Part shown: in pieces, positions 1 through 6,828 of the stretch | How the letters are laid out: each line of letters starts with the position of its first letter | Position numbering within the stretch: position 1 is the stretch's first letter | Origin: Bacteroidota bacterium | Lineage (GTDB): Bacteria; Bacteroidota; Bacteroidia; Bacteroidales; Prolixibacteraceae | Assembly: GCA_023412195.1 (NCBI GenBank) | Contig: JAEYNZ010000164.1 | Span: 1 to 32,908, forward strand | Direction of reading: 5' to 3' | Length of the DNA stretch: 32,908 bases | Translations under genes and position numbers: made by a program | Notes under the pieces: model-generated | Databases searched by the model: none | Told to the model about the DNA's origin: nothing | What the model saw: the letters and a program-made list of their open reading frames with translations, nothing else

Positions 1-420
1 ATGAGCAATAAAACAGGGTTTCTAATCATGTAATACCTGGCTCCATTCCTTAACAACATGAACAACATAAACCAAATAAACCAAATGATCCACATAAACA
101 ATTAAATCTGAACGTTGAGAAGATCCCATCCTTGCGCAACACTCAAACAATCAAACACTCAAACAATTTCAAACCCTCAAACTCTTCTTTCTTCAACACT
201 CGAAGGTTGCGAACGAAGCTTCTGCCGACGAAGAAAGTCCTTCGCGACCGCCTGCTCCCTCACCCCTCCAACGCACAATTTACATCCATCCCGCCCCCCT
301 CTCCATTATAGAGAGGGGCGAAGATCCCCTCCGGCATGGCTGCCTATGCACCGCCATTCGCGCAATTCGCCTTAATTCGTGTAATTCGCCTTAATTCGTG
401 TATTTCGTCCTTACCGCCAA
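1..420. repeat. R1 composite intergenic repeat, copy a
   Basis: Non-coding low-complexity block. It begins with a CTCCATTCCTTAACAACATG segment, continues with AACATAAACC/AAATGATCC words, TCAAACACTC words, a TCGAAGGTTGCGAAC segment, a CCTTCGCGACCGCCTGCTCC segment and a CTCTCCATTATAGAGAGGGG hairpin, and ends in ATTCGTG-type repeats (about 357-410). The same order of blocks recurs near 1984, 2619 and 3601, so this is a dispersed composite repeat and not a gene. The short reading frame at the very start of the window (1-33) lies inside the repeat and has a degenerate match at 1987-2021, so it is not the end of an upstream gene. Confidence 0.85.
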
Positions 421-458
421 CCACGGAAGTAAAATCTGGCCAACTCGGGAAGTAAAAC

Positions 459-489
459 CTTGCCATTTCAGGAAATAAGCTTAAATTTG
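459..489 (+). promoter_or_regulatory. Putative Bacteroidetes-type promoter of the ATPase gene
   Basis: A TTG (460-462) and a TAAATTTG (482-489) are separated by 19 bases, which fits the Bacteroidetes primary-sigma consensus (TTTG, about 19 bases, TAnnTTTG). The predicted transcription start lies within a few bases of the ATG at 497, so the message would have almost no leader. Motif and spacing are seen; activity is inferred. Confidence 0.5.
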
Positions 490-496
490 CAGATAA

Positions 497-1774
497 ATGA
501 ACAGCATTTCCAATATAAAATATTTGCCGCGATTATGTGATGCCGCCTTACAGTCAGCATTGCAATCCTCGGGTGCAGTGCTGATTGAAGGGGCTAAATG
601 GTGCGGAAAAACAAGTACTGCTTCAAATGCTGCACGGAGCGTTCTGTTTATGCAAGACCCCGATCATTCGCAATCTTACCAGATAATGGCCGACACAAAG
701 CCATCATTATTGTTAAAGGGCGAAACACCACGGTTATTGGATGAATGGCAGATGGCGCCCGTATTATGGGATGCTGTCAGGTTTGAGGTGGATAAAAGAG
801 CAAAAACAGGCCAGTTTATTTTAACAGGTTCTGCTGTACCGGCCGATAATGTTACAGCTCATACCGGCACCGGCCGCATATCACGTTTAATGATGCGCCC
901 TATGAGCCTTTTCGAATCAATGGAATCAAACGGGGCTGTGTCGCTGCGCAAATTATTTGATAAGGATCATGATATTGAAGCAACCTCTGAACTAAGCATT
1001 GAAAAAATTGCTTTCCTGCTTTGCAGGGGCGGTTGGCCTGCCAGTATTAAAATGCAAGAGGCAGCAGGTTTGCGAATGGCTGTAGATTATGTGGAAGCTG
1101 TCATAAATTATGATATTTCGAGGGTCGATCATATCGAAAAAAATCCTGAAAGGGTTCGCATGCTGTTACGCTCCCTGGCACGTAATATTGCCACATCAGC
1201 CTCATACCAGACTATTCTGGCTGATCTGGAAGCAACTGATATTACAATAAGCGACAAAACAATCAGTTCATACATGAATGCCCTGCGCCGGATATTTGTT
1301 GTGGAAGATTTACCGGCATGGTCTCCTTCCCTGCGCTCAAGGACAGCTATCCGGACATCAGCAAAAAGACATTTTGTTGATCCTTCCATTGCTGCAGCGG
1401 TACTGCGGACAAATCCTGATGGTATTTTAAACGACTTTCAATATTTTGGGTTCCTGTTTGAATCATTATGCACGCGTGATATTCGTATTTACGCGCAAGC
1501 CAATGACGGTGATGTCTTTCATTACCGCGATAAAAATGGTCTTGAGTCCGATCTGATTGTACGACTTCGCGATGGAAGGTGGGCTGCTATAGAAGTAAAG
1601 CTGGGTAAAAAACAAATTGATGATGCTGCTGAAAAATTACTGGCACTAAAATCCAGGATAAACGAAGATAAAATGGGAGAAGCCTCATTTTTAATGGTCC
1701 TCACTGCCGGACAATATGCCTACCGGCGTACCGATGGCGTACTGGTTGTACCGGTCGGCTGCATGAAGGACTGA
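497..1774 (+). CDS. AAA-family ATPase with C-terminal DUF4143 domain
   Basis: A 425-residue protein of the AAA_14/DUF4143 class common in Bacteroidetes and archaea. The P-loop GAKWCGKT is at residues 32-39, a Walker B-like LLDEWQ at 80-85 and a sensor-like ILTGSA at about 108-113. The C-terminal half is the DUF4143 region, ending in a PD-(D/E)XK-like arrangement: E350-S-D352, then E366-V-K368. Length is normal for the family. The cellular role of these ATPases is not established; they behave as accessory genes. The gene stands alone, with R1 repeats in the same orientation on both sides (1-420 and 1984-2343), and a promoter-like motif ends just before the ATG. Family assignment is firm, function open. 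Confidence 0.9.
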   Translation: MNSISNIKYLPRLCDAALQSALQSSGAVLIEGAKWCGKTSTASNAARSVLFMQDPDHSQSYQIMADTKPSLLLKGETPRLLDEWQMAPVLWDAVRFEVDKRAKTGQFILTGSAVPADNVTAHTGTGRISRLMMRPMSLFESMESNGAVSLRKLFDKDHDIEATSELSIEKIAFLLCRGGWPASIKMQEAAGLRMAVDYVEAVINYDISRVDHIEKNPERVRMLLRSLARNIATSASYQTILADLEATDITISDKTISSYMNALRRIFVVEDLPAWSPSLRSRTAIRTSAKRHFVDPSIAAAVLRTNPDGILNDFQYFGFLFESLCTRDIRIYAQANDGDVFHYRDKNGLESDLIVRLRDGRWAAIEVKLGKKQIDDAAEKLLALKSRINEDKMGEASFLMVLTAGQYAYRRTDGVLVVPVGCMKD

Positions 1775-1983
1775 AAGGGCATAGGGCACAGGGCTAAGAG
1801 CAAAGAGCAGAGAGCAGACCTGCCTGCCTGCCTACCGGCAGGTAGACCGGCAGGCAGGCTGGTTTAATAGCTTAAACGCCTGATCGGGCTCGTTCCCCTT
1901 TGGCCGCTATCCCCGAAAATTGCTCTACCGTAGTACCAAAGGGGGCCAGGGGGATTGAAGCAGAGGGCCTTTAGGGCTAAGAG
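1775..1983. repeat. Low-complexity spacer with CCTGCC palindrome and a CCCCTTTGG inverted repeat
   Basis: No gene is visible. Directly after the ATPase stop there are GGGCA/AGAGCA words. Then comes a palindrome of CCTGCC and GGCAGG words (about 1819-1860) able to form a long hairpin. Then a CCCCTTTGG/CCAAAGGGG inverted pair (near 1897 and 1938) has a loop of about 34 bases. CCTGCC palindromes recur at about 2380-2405, 3229-3251, 17350-17374, 18043-18070, 25670-25690 and 25758-25778. Confidence 0.7.
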
Positions 1984-2343
1984 CCATGAGCCATTAAACA
2001 GTTCCTTATCATGTAATTCGAAGCTCCATTCCTTAACAACATAAACCAAATGAACCAAATGAACCACATAAACAATCAAACACTCAAACACTCAAACAAT
2101 TTCAAACCCTCAAACTCTTCTTTCTTCAACCCTTGAAGGGTGCGAACAAGGTTTCTGCCGATGAAGATGGTCATTCGCGACCGCCTGCTCCCTCACCCCT
2201 CCAACGCACAATGCACATCCATCCCGCACCCCTCTCCATAATATAGAGGGGCGAAGACTCCGGCCGCGAGCATACCTGCCAAAAAAGAAACCCCTCTGCA
2301 CCTCTCCGTCTCCGCGGTTCAAAATCCTCCTAACCACCGACAG
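1984..2343. repeat. R1 composite intergenic repeat, copy b
   Basis: The same block order as copy a: GCTCCATTCCTTAACAACAT, AACCAAATGAACC words, TCAAACACTC words, CTTGAAGGGTGCGAAC, CATTCGCGACCGCCTGCTCC, the short hairpin around ATATAGAGGGG, then CCTCTCCGTCTCCGCGGTTC. Open frames on either strand here have no recognisable domains and arise from the biased composition. Confidence 0.8.
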
Positions 2344-2618
2344 GTGGTTTCAATCTGTGAATCTGTGGCCGTGAGAGCAGACCTGCCTGCCCTGACTGCA
2401 GGCAGAATAGCGGGCATCCTTTCTTTAATTCATGTGGCTAAAGCCCCTTTTTATGATGATCAGCATCCGTTGGTTGAAGCCAACGGCAATGCAGAGATTG
2501 CTTACCCAAAAGAAAAACCTTATTTAAATTTTCAACCTTAGTAACATGACATCTAAACCTGCTGCCCTTACCTTATTACCTTATTAATGCCGGTGCGGTG
2601 GAGTGGCAACCTCCTATC
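2344..2618. repeat. R2 repeat, copy a
   Basis: A block running from TGGTTTCAATCTGTGAATCT through a CCTGCC palindrome, CCGTTGGTTGAAGCCAACGG (itself an inverted repeat), AAAACCTTATTTAAATTTTC and CTTACCTTATTACCTTATTA to GGTGGAGTGGCAACCTCC. It recurs nearly unchanged at 3320-3600, and its right part is found inverted at 31811-31895. No gene. Confidence 0.8.
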
Positions 2619-2960
2619 CCACTTCTGTAATTCGTGGCTCCCTTCCTTCACAACATGAACAACATAAACCAAATGAACCAAATGATCCACATAAACAATT
2701 AAATCTGAACGTTGAGAAGATCCCATCCTTGCCAACACTCAAACAATTTCAAACACTCAAACTCTTCTTTCTTCAACCCTCGAAGGTTGCGATCAAGGTT
2801 TCTGCCGGTGAAGATGGTCCTTCGCGACCGCCTGCTCCCTCACCCCTCCAACGCACAATGCACATCCATCCCGCACCCCTCTCCATTATAGAGAGGGGCG
2901 AAGATCCCCTCCGGCATGGCTGTCTATGCCTGCCTGCCCTTTGCCTTCTTATTCGTGGAT
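2619..2960. repeat. R1 composite intergenic repeat, copy c
   Basis: Again the R1 order, from CTTCTGTAATTCGTGGCTCC to the CTCTCCATTATAGAGAGGGG hairpin. In one forward frame its AACATGAAC words read QHEQHKPNEPND, the same kind of peptide found inside the UDP-ManNAc dehydrogenase at 7789-8040. Confidence 0.8.
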
Positions 2961-3319
2961 AAAAAAATTCCCTTTCTCTCTTTCTGCCAATGAAGAAAGA
3001 AGAAAGTTCTTCGCGACCGCCTGCTCACTCCACCCTGGCCTCATAAATCCGTCTTTTTTGTGAATATTTGTGCCTTTGTGTTTTTGTGGCAAAATCTTTT
3101 TCTCTCTTTAACCCTTCGAGGTTTTCAACCCTCGAAGGTTGCGATCAAGGTTTCTGCCGATGAAGAAAGTCCTTCGCGACCGCCTGCTCCTATATTACTG
3201 CTCATTCAAACAATTTCAAACCTTCAAACCTGCCTGACGGCAGGCAGGCATTCAAACTCTTCAACTCTTTCCTCCGCGCCTCTCCGTCTCCGCGGTTCAA
3301 GACTCCTCCTAACCACCGC
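2961..3319. repeat. Partial R1 repeats, copy d
   Basis: Two overlapping partial R1 pieces: TTCGCGACCGCCTGCTC at about 3012 and again at about 3174, CTCGAAGGTTGCGATCAAGG at about 3132, and CGCCTCTCCGTCTCCGCGG at about 3278. An ACCTGCC/GGCAGG palindrome is at about 3228-3251. No gene. Confidence 0.7.
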
Positions 3320-3600
3320 AAGGTGGTTTCAATCTATGAATCTGTGGCCGTGAGAGCAGACCTGCCGCCGGCCTACCTGACTGCTGACAGAAAGGCGGGC
3401 ATCCTTCCTTTAGTTCATGTGGCTAAGCCCCTTTTTATGATGATCGGCATCCGTTGGCTGAAGCCAACGGCAATGCAGAGAATGCTTACCCAAAGGAAAA
3501 ACCTTATTTAAATTTTCAACCTTAGTAACATGACATCTAAACCTGCTGCCCTTACCTTATTACCTTATTAATTCCGGTGCGGTGGAGTGGCAACCTCCTT
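3320..3600. repeat. R2 repeat, copy b
   Basis: Near-identical to 2344-2618, including the CCGTTGGCTGAAGCCAACGG inverted repeat and the CCTTATTAATTCCGGTGCGG end. This copy is the closer match to the inverted R2 fragment beside the IS66 element. Confidence 0.8.
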
Positions 3601-3811
3601 TCCCACTTCTGTAATTCGTGGCTCCATTCCTTAACAACATGAACAACATAAACCAAATGAACCAAATGAACCACATAAACAATCAAACTGTAGCGCAGCG
3701 AAGATCCCGTCCTAGCGGATGTAACACTCAAACACTCAAACCCTCACCCCTTGCACCGAAATCACGCACCCGTTCGCGCAATCCGCCTTAATCCGCGCAA
3801 TTCGTAGAACC
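3601..3811. repeat. R1 repeat, copy e (left part only)
   Basis: Starts with CCCACTTCTGTAATTCGTGG and the AACATGAACAACATAAACC segment, then degenerates into TCAAAC words and an ATCCGCC/ATTCG-type repeat at about 3776-3806. Confidence 0.7.
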
Positions 3812-3885
3812 TATCGGCTTTAACCCCGATAACCCCTCCCTATCGGCTTTTCCCCCGATAACCCCTCCCTATCGGTTTAACCGTA
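3812..3885. repeat. 29-bp tandem repeat, about 2.5 units
   Basis: Units start TATCGG at 3812, 3841 and 3870, exactly 29 bases apart. Each unit carries TATCGG and CCGATA, so each can form a small hairpin, followed by ACCCCTCCC. After the array, 3886-4120 holds no gene that I can see. Confidence 0.8.
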
Positions 3886-4120
3886 ATTAGAATCATTCTA
3901 AATACAAACTCCCTCCCCTCCCCTAACATACTGTAAAACAACCACCAACCCCAATACCCCCCTGACTTTCAACTGCAAAAATTTCCTCCCGCTGTTGCGC
4001 CAATTCTAATCTTTTCTACTTTTGGCCCTTCAACCTTGTGCAATAAAACTGCACACCTTCTATACCAAACTTGGATGCATCCTTCGAATGTAACTGAGGG
4101 GGCGGAGCCGTATGAAGATC

Positions 4121-4582
4121 GAATTTCACGAATTAAAGCGAATTACACGAACGCTATGTCGGAGATTATCTACAGGGAAGAGAGTTACAAGATTATAGGA
4201 GCCTGCATGAATGTCCATAAACAACTGGGTCCGGGTTTCCTTGAAAGCGTCTACTCTGAAGCCCTCGAAATAGAGTTTAAAAAAGCTGACATACCATACG
4301 ATAAGGAAAAAAAATTGCCTGTATACTATGATGATCAGCCACTGCATAAATATTTTAGAGCGGACTTTGTATGTTATGATGCTATAATTGTTGAAATTAA
4401 AGCAACAAATTTTACTGTTGACGCAAATAAAAAACAAACACTTAATAATATTAAATCAACAAATTTTAAGCTGGGACTATTAATCAATTTCGGTATGCCT
4501 TCACTGAAATACTATCGATTAGTAAATTAAAAGAACGACACTTCGCAACCGTTCGTGTAATTCGTCCCAATTCGTGAAATTT
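4121..4582 (+). mobile_element. Putative inverted-repeat unit carrying GxxExxY gene 1
   Basis: The left end (4121-4153) is the reverse complement of the right end (4550-4582) at 28 of 33 positions by my count. Both belong to the ATTCGTG repeat family, which also occurs alone elsewhere in the window. The GxxExxY ORF fills the interior, with its ATG three bases inside the left repeat (4156). The arrangement is seen; that it is a mobile unit is inference. Confidence 0.55.
4156..4530 (+). CDS. GxxExxY protein 1 (PD-(D/E)XK nuclease-like)
   Basis: A 124-residue protein of the GxxExxY family (PDDEXK_3-like), very common in Bacteroidetes and of unproven function. The signature G-F-L-E-S-V-Y follows HKQLGPGF near residue 30, and a nuclease-like core FRADFVCYDAIIVEIKA (D...ExK) lies in the middle. 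The frame is open upstream to 4036, but the ATG at 4156 (MSEIIYREESYKIIG) is the right start: it matches the second copy at 6847 exactly, and the upstream codons fall in the inverted repeat. Inverted ATTCGTG repeats flank it on both sides. DNA cleavage is suggested by the fold only. Confidence 0.88.
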   Translation: MSEIIYREESYKIIGACMNVHKQLGPGFLESVYSEALEIEFKKADIPYDKEKKLPVYYDDQPLHKYFRADFVCYDAIIVEIKATNFTVDANKKQTLNNIKSTNFKLGLLINFGMPSLKYYRLVN

Positions 4583-4630
4583 GAATCATCAGGGGTACTA
4601 TCAACCGCACACCTGAAAAACCATCTTCCT

Positions 4631-5182
4631 TTGCTCAACCATATAATCACCTCTCGTACCCGTATAAAGCTCCTACTGAAACTGTTCTTGAACAGCAGCA
4701 CCCAAAGCCATCTCCGTGAAATGGAACGCGACTTCGGGGAGAGCAACAATGCCATCCGCCAGGAGCTGAGCCGGCTGATGAAAGCGCGCATGATCACCTG
4801 CACCCAGTCGAAGGGCCGGAAGCTCTACCGTGCCAACACCACCCACCCGCTGTTTGCCGACATACAGAGCATCCTTCAGAAGACCATAGGCATCGACAAG
4901 ATCATCGAAAAAATAACCAGCCAGATCGGCAACCTCCAGTGCGCATACCTCACCGGAAGCTTCGCCGAAGGCATCGACTCCGACACCATCGAACTGGTGC
5001 TGGTGGGGCAAAGCCTTGATTTAGATTATATAGCAGGACTTACAGCCAAAGCCGAAAGCCTTATAGATCGCCGGATCGTTTATCTGGTGATGAACGCTGA
5101 ACAGATGCAGCAGTTTTTTAAGGATAAGCCGGTGCTGTTAATATGGCAAACCGAATTGCAAGATATAAACTTGGAATATTAG
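4631..5182 (+). CDS. Winged-helix/nucleotidyltransferase-like regulator, ends altered by repeats
   Basis: Resembles regulators that often head Bacteroidetes exopolysaccharide loci: an N-terminal winged helix (ITSRTRIKLLLKLFLNSS to RKLYRAN) and a C-terminal nucleotidyltransferase-like domain (YLTGSFAEGIDSDTIELVLVG). In that second domain the usual metal-binding DxD is replaced by ELV, so it is probably not catalytic. No ATG lies before the winged helix. A TTG at 4631 is the best start; a GTG at 4574 lies inside the flanking ATTCGTG repeat. The last codons (DINLEY) are out-of-frame sequence from a degraded GxxExxY gene, so both ends may be non-native. A second, shorter copy is at 6593-6828. The gene could be non-functional. 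Confidence 0.7.
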   Translation: MLNHIITSRTRIKLLLKLFLNSSTQSHLREMERDFGESNNAIRQELSRLMKARMITCTQSKGRKLYRANTTHPLFADIQSILQKTIGIDKIIEKITSQIGNLQCAYLTGSFAEGIDSDTIELVLVGQSLDLDYIAGLTAKAESLIDRRIVYLVMNAEQMQQFFKDKPVLLIWQTELQDINLEY

Positions 5183-5265
5183 GAAATTTCGGTGAACCAT
5201 CCCTGAAGTACAAAAGACTTGTGAATACGTTCGCGTAATTCGTCTTAATTCGCGCAATTCGTCTA
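5163..5265 (+). pseudogene. GxxExxY 3' remnant 1
   Basis: From about 5170 one frame reads KLGILGNFGEPSLKYKRLVN, which lines up with the C-terminus of the intact copies (KLGLLINFGMPSLKYHRLVN). It is followed, as in those copies, by the ATTCGTG repeat (about 5227-5262). Only the 3' end survives, fused to the regulator gene. Confidence 0.75.
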
Positions 5266-5272
5266 TTATCAT

Positions 5273-5280
5273 TAACTTTG
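5273..5280 (+). promoter_or_regulatory. Putative -7 box (TAACTTTG) of the antitoxin-like gene
   Basis: A TAnnTTTG match 21 bases before the ATG at 5302, right at the end of an ATTCGTG repeat. No convincing -33 TTTG is visible; the repeat end occupies that place. Confidence 0.4.
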
Positions 5281-5301
5281 TGTAAAATGTAATGTAACAC
5301 A

Positions 5302-5526
5302 ATGGAAACAACAATAAAAATAAATACCGATTCGATTACCCCTGATTTTATTGAAGGGATTAAAAAGCTTTTTCCTCATCAGACAGTTGAAATTACAATA
5401 CAACCTGCCGACGAAACTGCATATATTCTTAATAATCCCACATATGCCCGGGTCATTGAAGAACGGATTGCAGAATATGAAAATAAAAAACAAGTAATCT
5501 CGCTTAAGGCTGACGAAATCATATGA
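5302..5526 (+). CDS. Small antitoxin-like protein
   Basis: A 74-residue acidic protein (METTIKINTDSITPDFIEGI and on) with a short beta-like N-terminus, a helical middle (TPDFIEGIKKLF) and an ARVIEERIAEYE segment. This layout is typical of small type II antitoxins of the RelB/Phd kind in Bacteroidetes. Its last codon overlaps an ATGA whose ORF (5524-5565) looks like the first 13 residues of a YoeB/RelE-type toxin. The pairing supports the antitoxin reading; there is no strong motif. A promoter-like box lies upstream. Confidence 0.55.
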   Translation: METTIKINTDSITPDFIEGIKKLFPHQTVEITIQPADETAYILNNPTYARVIEERIAEYENKKQVISLKADEII

Positions 5527-5565
5527 GAACTGTTGAATTTGTTCCTGCAGCTTTCAGTTATTAAA
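5524..5565 (+). pseudogene. Truncated YoeB/RelE-like toxin start
   Basis: Reads MRTVEFVPAAFSY and stops. YoeB/Txe toxins begin with a similar beta strand followed by FxPxAxxDY. The ORF overlaps the antitoxin-like gene by ATGA, as is normal for such pairs, and is cut just where the left inverted repeat of a deleted GxxExxY unit starts (5571). The simplest reading is a toxin destroyed by insertion or deletion. The match is short, so confidence is moderate. Confidence 0.45.
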
Positions 5566-5570
5566 AACCA

Positions 5571-5720
5571 GAATTACACGAATTTTAGACGAATTGCACG
5601 AACGCTATGTCAGAAATTGTTTGCAGGGAAGAGAATGCCGTCACTCAAATATTATCACCTGGTTAATTGAGAAAACAGGACATTCGAAACTGTTCGTGTA
5701 ATTCGGCCTAATCCGTGAAA
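5571..5720 (+). mobile_element. Internally deleted GxxExxY unit (MITE-like)
   Basis: The left inverted repeat (5571-5604) is followed at 5607 by ATG reading MSEIVCREE, as in intact copies. The sequence then jumps at about 5634 to the gene's last codons in another frame (MPSLKYYHLVN, stop at 5668-5670) and the right repeat (5691-5720). About 310 bases of interior are missing while both ends remain, the structure expected of a non-autonomous deletion derivative. Confidence 0.7.
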
Positions 5721-5741
5721 TATATAATTCGTATTTTTCTG

Positions 5742-5749
5742 TAACTTTG
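5742..5749 (+). promoter_or_regulatory. Putative -7 box (TAACTTTG) of the MNT/HEPN pair
   Basis: A TAnnTTTG match ending at 5749. It overlaps the upstream TTG at 5747, so that TTG is unlikely to be translated and the GTG at 5768 is the better start of the MNT gene. Confidence 0.45.
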
Positions 5750-5767
5750 AAACAAATATTTCTGAAA

Positions 5768-6061
5768 GTGAAAACAAAAGAACAATACATACATCTGTTG
5801 TCCGGGTTTCTAAAAACCAGAGGTTATACATATGGAATAAACAAATTAGGTATTTTTGGTTCAGTCGCCAGGGGAGAACAAACAGAAGGAAGTGATGTGG
5901 ATATTTATTATGAAGGGGAACCATTAAGCTTACTGAAAATTGCTGCGTTAAAAGAAGAACTTGAAAATGCCCTTGATACTCATGTTGATATTGTACGCAT
6001 TAGAAAATCCATGAACAACCTGCTGAAGAAAAGAATAAAAAAGGAAGGTCTGTATGTATGA
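5768..6061 (+). CDS. mntA: MNT-type nucleotidyltransferase, antitoxin of a HEPN/MNT pair
   Basis: A minimal nucleotidyltransferase of about 97 residues. The signature GSVARGEQTEGSDVD fits GSX10DXD, with the metal-binding aspartates present. In studied MntA-HepT systems this enzyme silences the HEPN toxin by adding AMP to a tyrosine. It overlaps the HEPN gene by 8 bases, so the two are translationally coupled. The frame extends up to a TTG at 5747, but that codon lies in a promoter-like box, and GTG at 5768 gives the usual VKTKEQY start. Pair assignment is strong. Confidence 0.85.
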   Translation: MKTKEQYIHLLSGFLKTRGYTYGINKLGIFGSVARGEQTEGSDVDIYYEGEPLSLLKIAALKEELENALDTHVDIVRIRKSMNNLLKKRIKKEGLYV

Positions 6062-6422
6062 CAGGGATCTGGCATATGAACTTATTAGTTTAATCATTGA
6101 CAACATAGAAACTATAAGGAAAAGAACAGCCGGAGTTAATTCGTCCGATGATTTTACATCTTCAGAATCCGGTATGATTCTCCTCGATAGCATATGTATG
6201 AAGTTGGCAGCAATTGGAGAAACCATCAAAAATCTTGATAAAGTTACAAATAAAGATCTGTTAAGGAGGTACGATCAAATTAACTGGAAACAAGCAATGG
6301 GTATGAGAGATATCATTGTTCATCATTATTTTGATGTTGATGCAGATGTTATATATAAAACACTTATAGAGGATGTCCCTTTTCTACATCAGGTTCTCCT
6401 AAAGATTAAAGATAACATGTGA
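6054..6422 (+). CDS. hepT: HEPN domain toxin (HepT-like, DUF86)
   Basis: 122 residues, mostly helical. It carries R85-D-I-I-V-H90-H-Y92, which fits both the RX4H RNase signature of HEPN toxins and the RX4HXY motif whose tyrosine is the AMP acceptor in MntA-HepT systems. It overlaps the MNT gene by 8 bases. Length is normal and all key residues are present, so the pair looks intact. It sits between a MITE-like GxxExxY derivative (5571-5720) and a GxxExxY tail (about 6490). Confidence 0.87.
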   Translation: MYDRDLAYELISLIIDNIETIRKRTAGVNSSDDFTSSESGMILLDSICMKLAAIGETIKNLDKVTNKDLLRRYDQINWKQAMGMRDIIVHHYFDVDADVIYKTLIEDVPFLHQVLLKIKDNM

Positions 6423-6450
6423 AAAAGAAAGACTGGTTAATGCCAATGAT

Positions 6451-6590
6451 TTAAATTCGTGTTAATTCGTATTCTTTGGTTCGTGTAATTCTTAACAATC
6501 GGAATGCCATCATCAAAATACCATCGACTGCTTAATTGAAAAACATCCATTCGCAACCGTTCGTGAAATTCGTATCAATTCGTGAAATTG
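6451..6590 (+). pseudogene. ATTCGTG repeats with GxxExxY 3' remnant 2
   Basis: ATTCGTG words run from 6451 to about 6490. Then GGAATGCCATCATCAAAATA reads MPSSKYHRLLN and a stop at about 6536-6538, matching the last codons of GxxExxY. The same post-stop spacer and right repeat (6558-6590) follow. Only the 3' end of the unit survives. Confidence 0.75.
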
Positions 6591-6592
6591 GC

Positions 6593-6828
6593 AACAAATC
6601 GCATACCTCACCGGAAGCTTCGCCGAAGGCATCGACTCCGACACCATCGAACTGGTGCTGGTGGGGCAAAGCCTTGATTTGGATTATATAGCGGGGCTCA
6701 CTTCCAAAGCCGAGCAGCTGATCGACCGCAAAATCGTATATCTGGTGTTGAACGTTGAACAGATGCAGCAATTTTTTAAGGATATGCCGGTGCTACTTAT
6801 ATGGCAGAATGAATTGCACGAATTTTAG
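6593..6828 (+). pseudogene. 5'-truncated copy of the winged-helix/nucleotidyltransferase regulator
   Basis: From about 6598 the translation (IAYLTGSFAEGIDSDTIELV and on, to LLIWQNELHEF) is nearly identical to the C-terminal half of the gene at 4631-5182. The winged helix and any start are missing. The left break is at the right repeat of GxxExxY remnant 2, and the right break runs into the left repeat of GxxExxY unit 2 at a shared GAATTGCA, which also supplies the stop codon (6826-6828). Confidence 0.8.

Noticed and set aside
1..33. MSNKTGFLIM reading frame at the window start as the end of an upstream gene
   Set aside because: The same segment in degenerate form is part of the R1 copy at 1987-2021, so it is repeat sequence.
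115..375. 86-codon open frame in the first repeat block
   Set aside because: It lies wholly in R1 sequence, which recurs at other positions with different open frames, and it has no domain.
2603..2962. 119-codon open frame
   Set aside because: It spans R1 copy c; the translation is a read-through of repeat words (QHEQHKPNEPND).
3060..3511. Two overlapping open frames of 97 and 62 codons
   Set aside because: They consist of R1 and R2 pieces; the parallel R2 copy gives a similar but shifted frame.
3812..3885. CRISPR array
   Set aside because: Units are contiguous 29-mers without spacers and there are only about 2.5 units; no cas gene is present.
4036..4155. 40-codon upstream extension of GxxExxY gene 1
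   Set aside because: It is not shared with copy 2, and it runs through the inverted repeat; the family start is the ATG at 4156.
5747..5767. TTG start of the MNT gene
   Set aside because: The TTG is part of a TAACTTTG promoter-like box; GTG at 5768 fits better.
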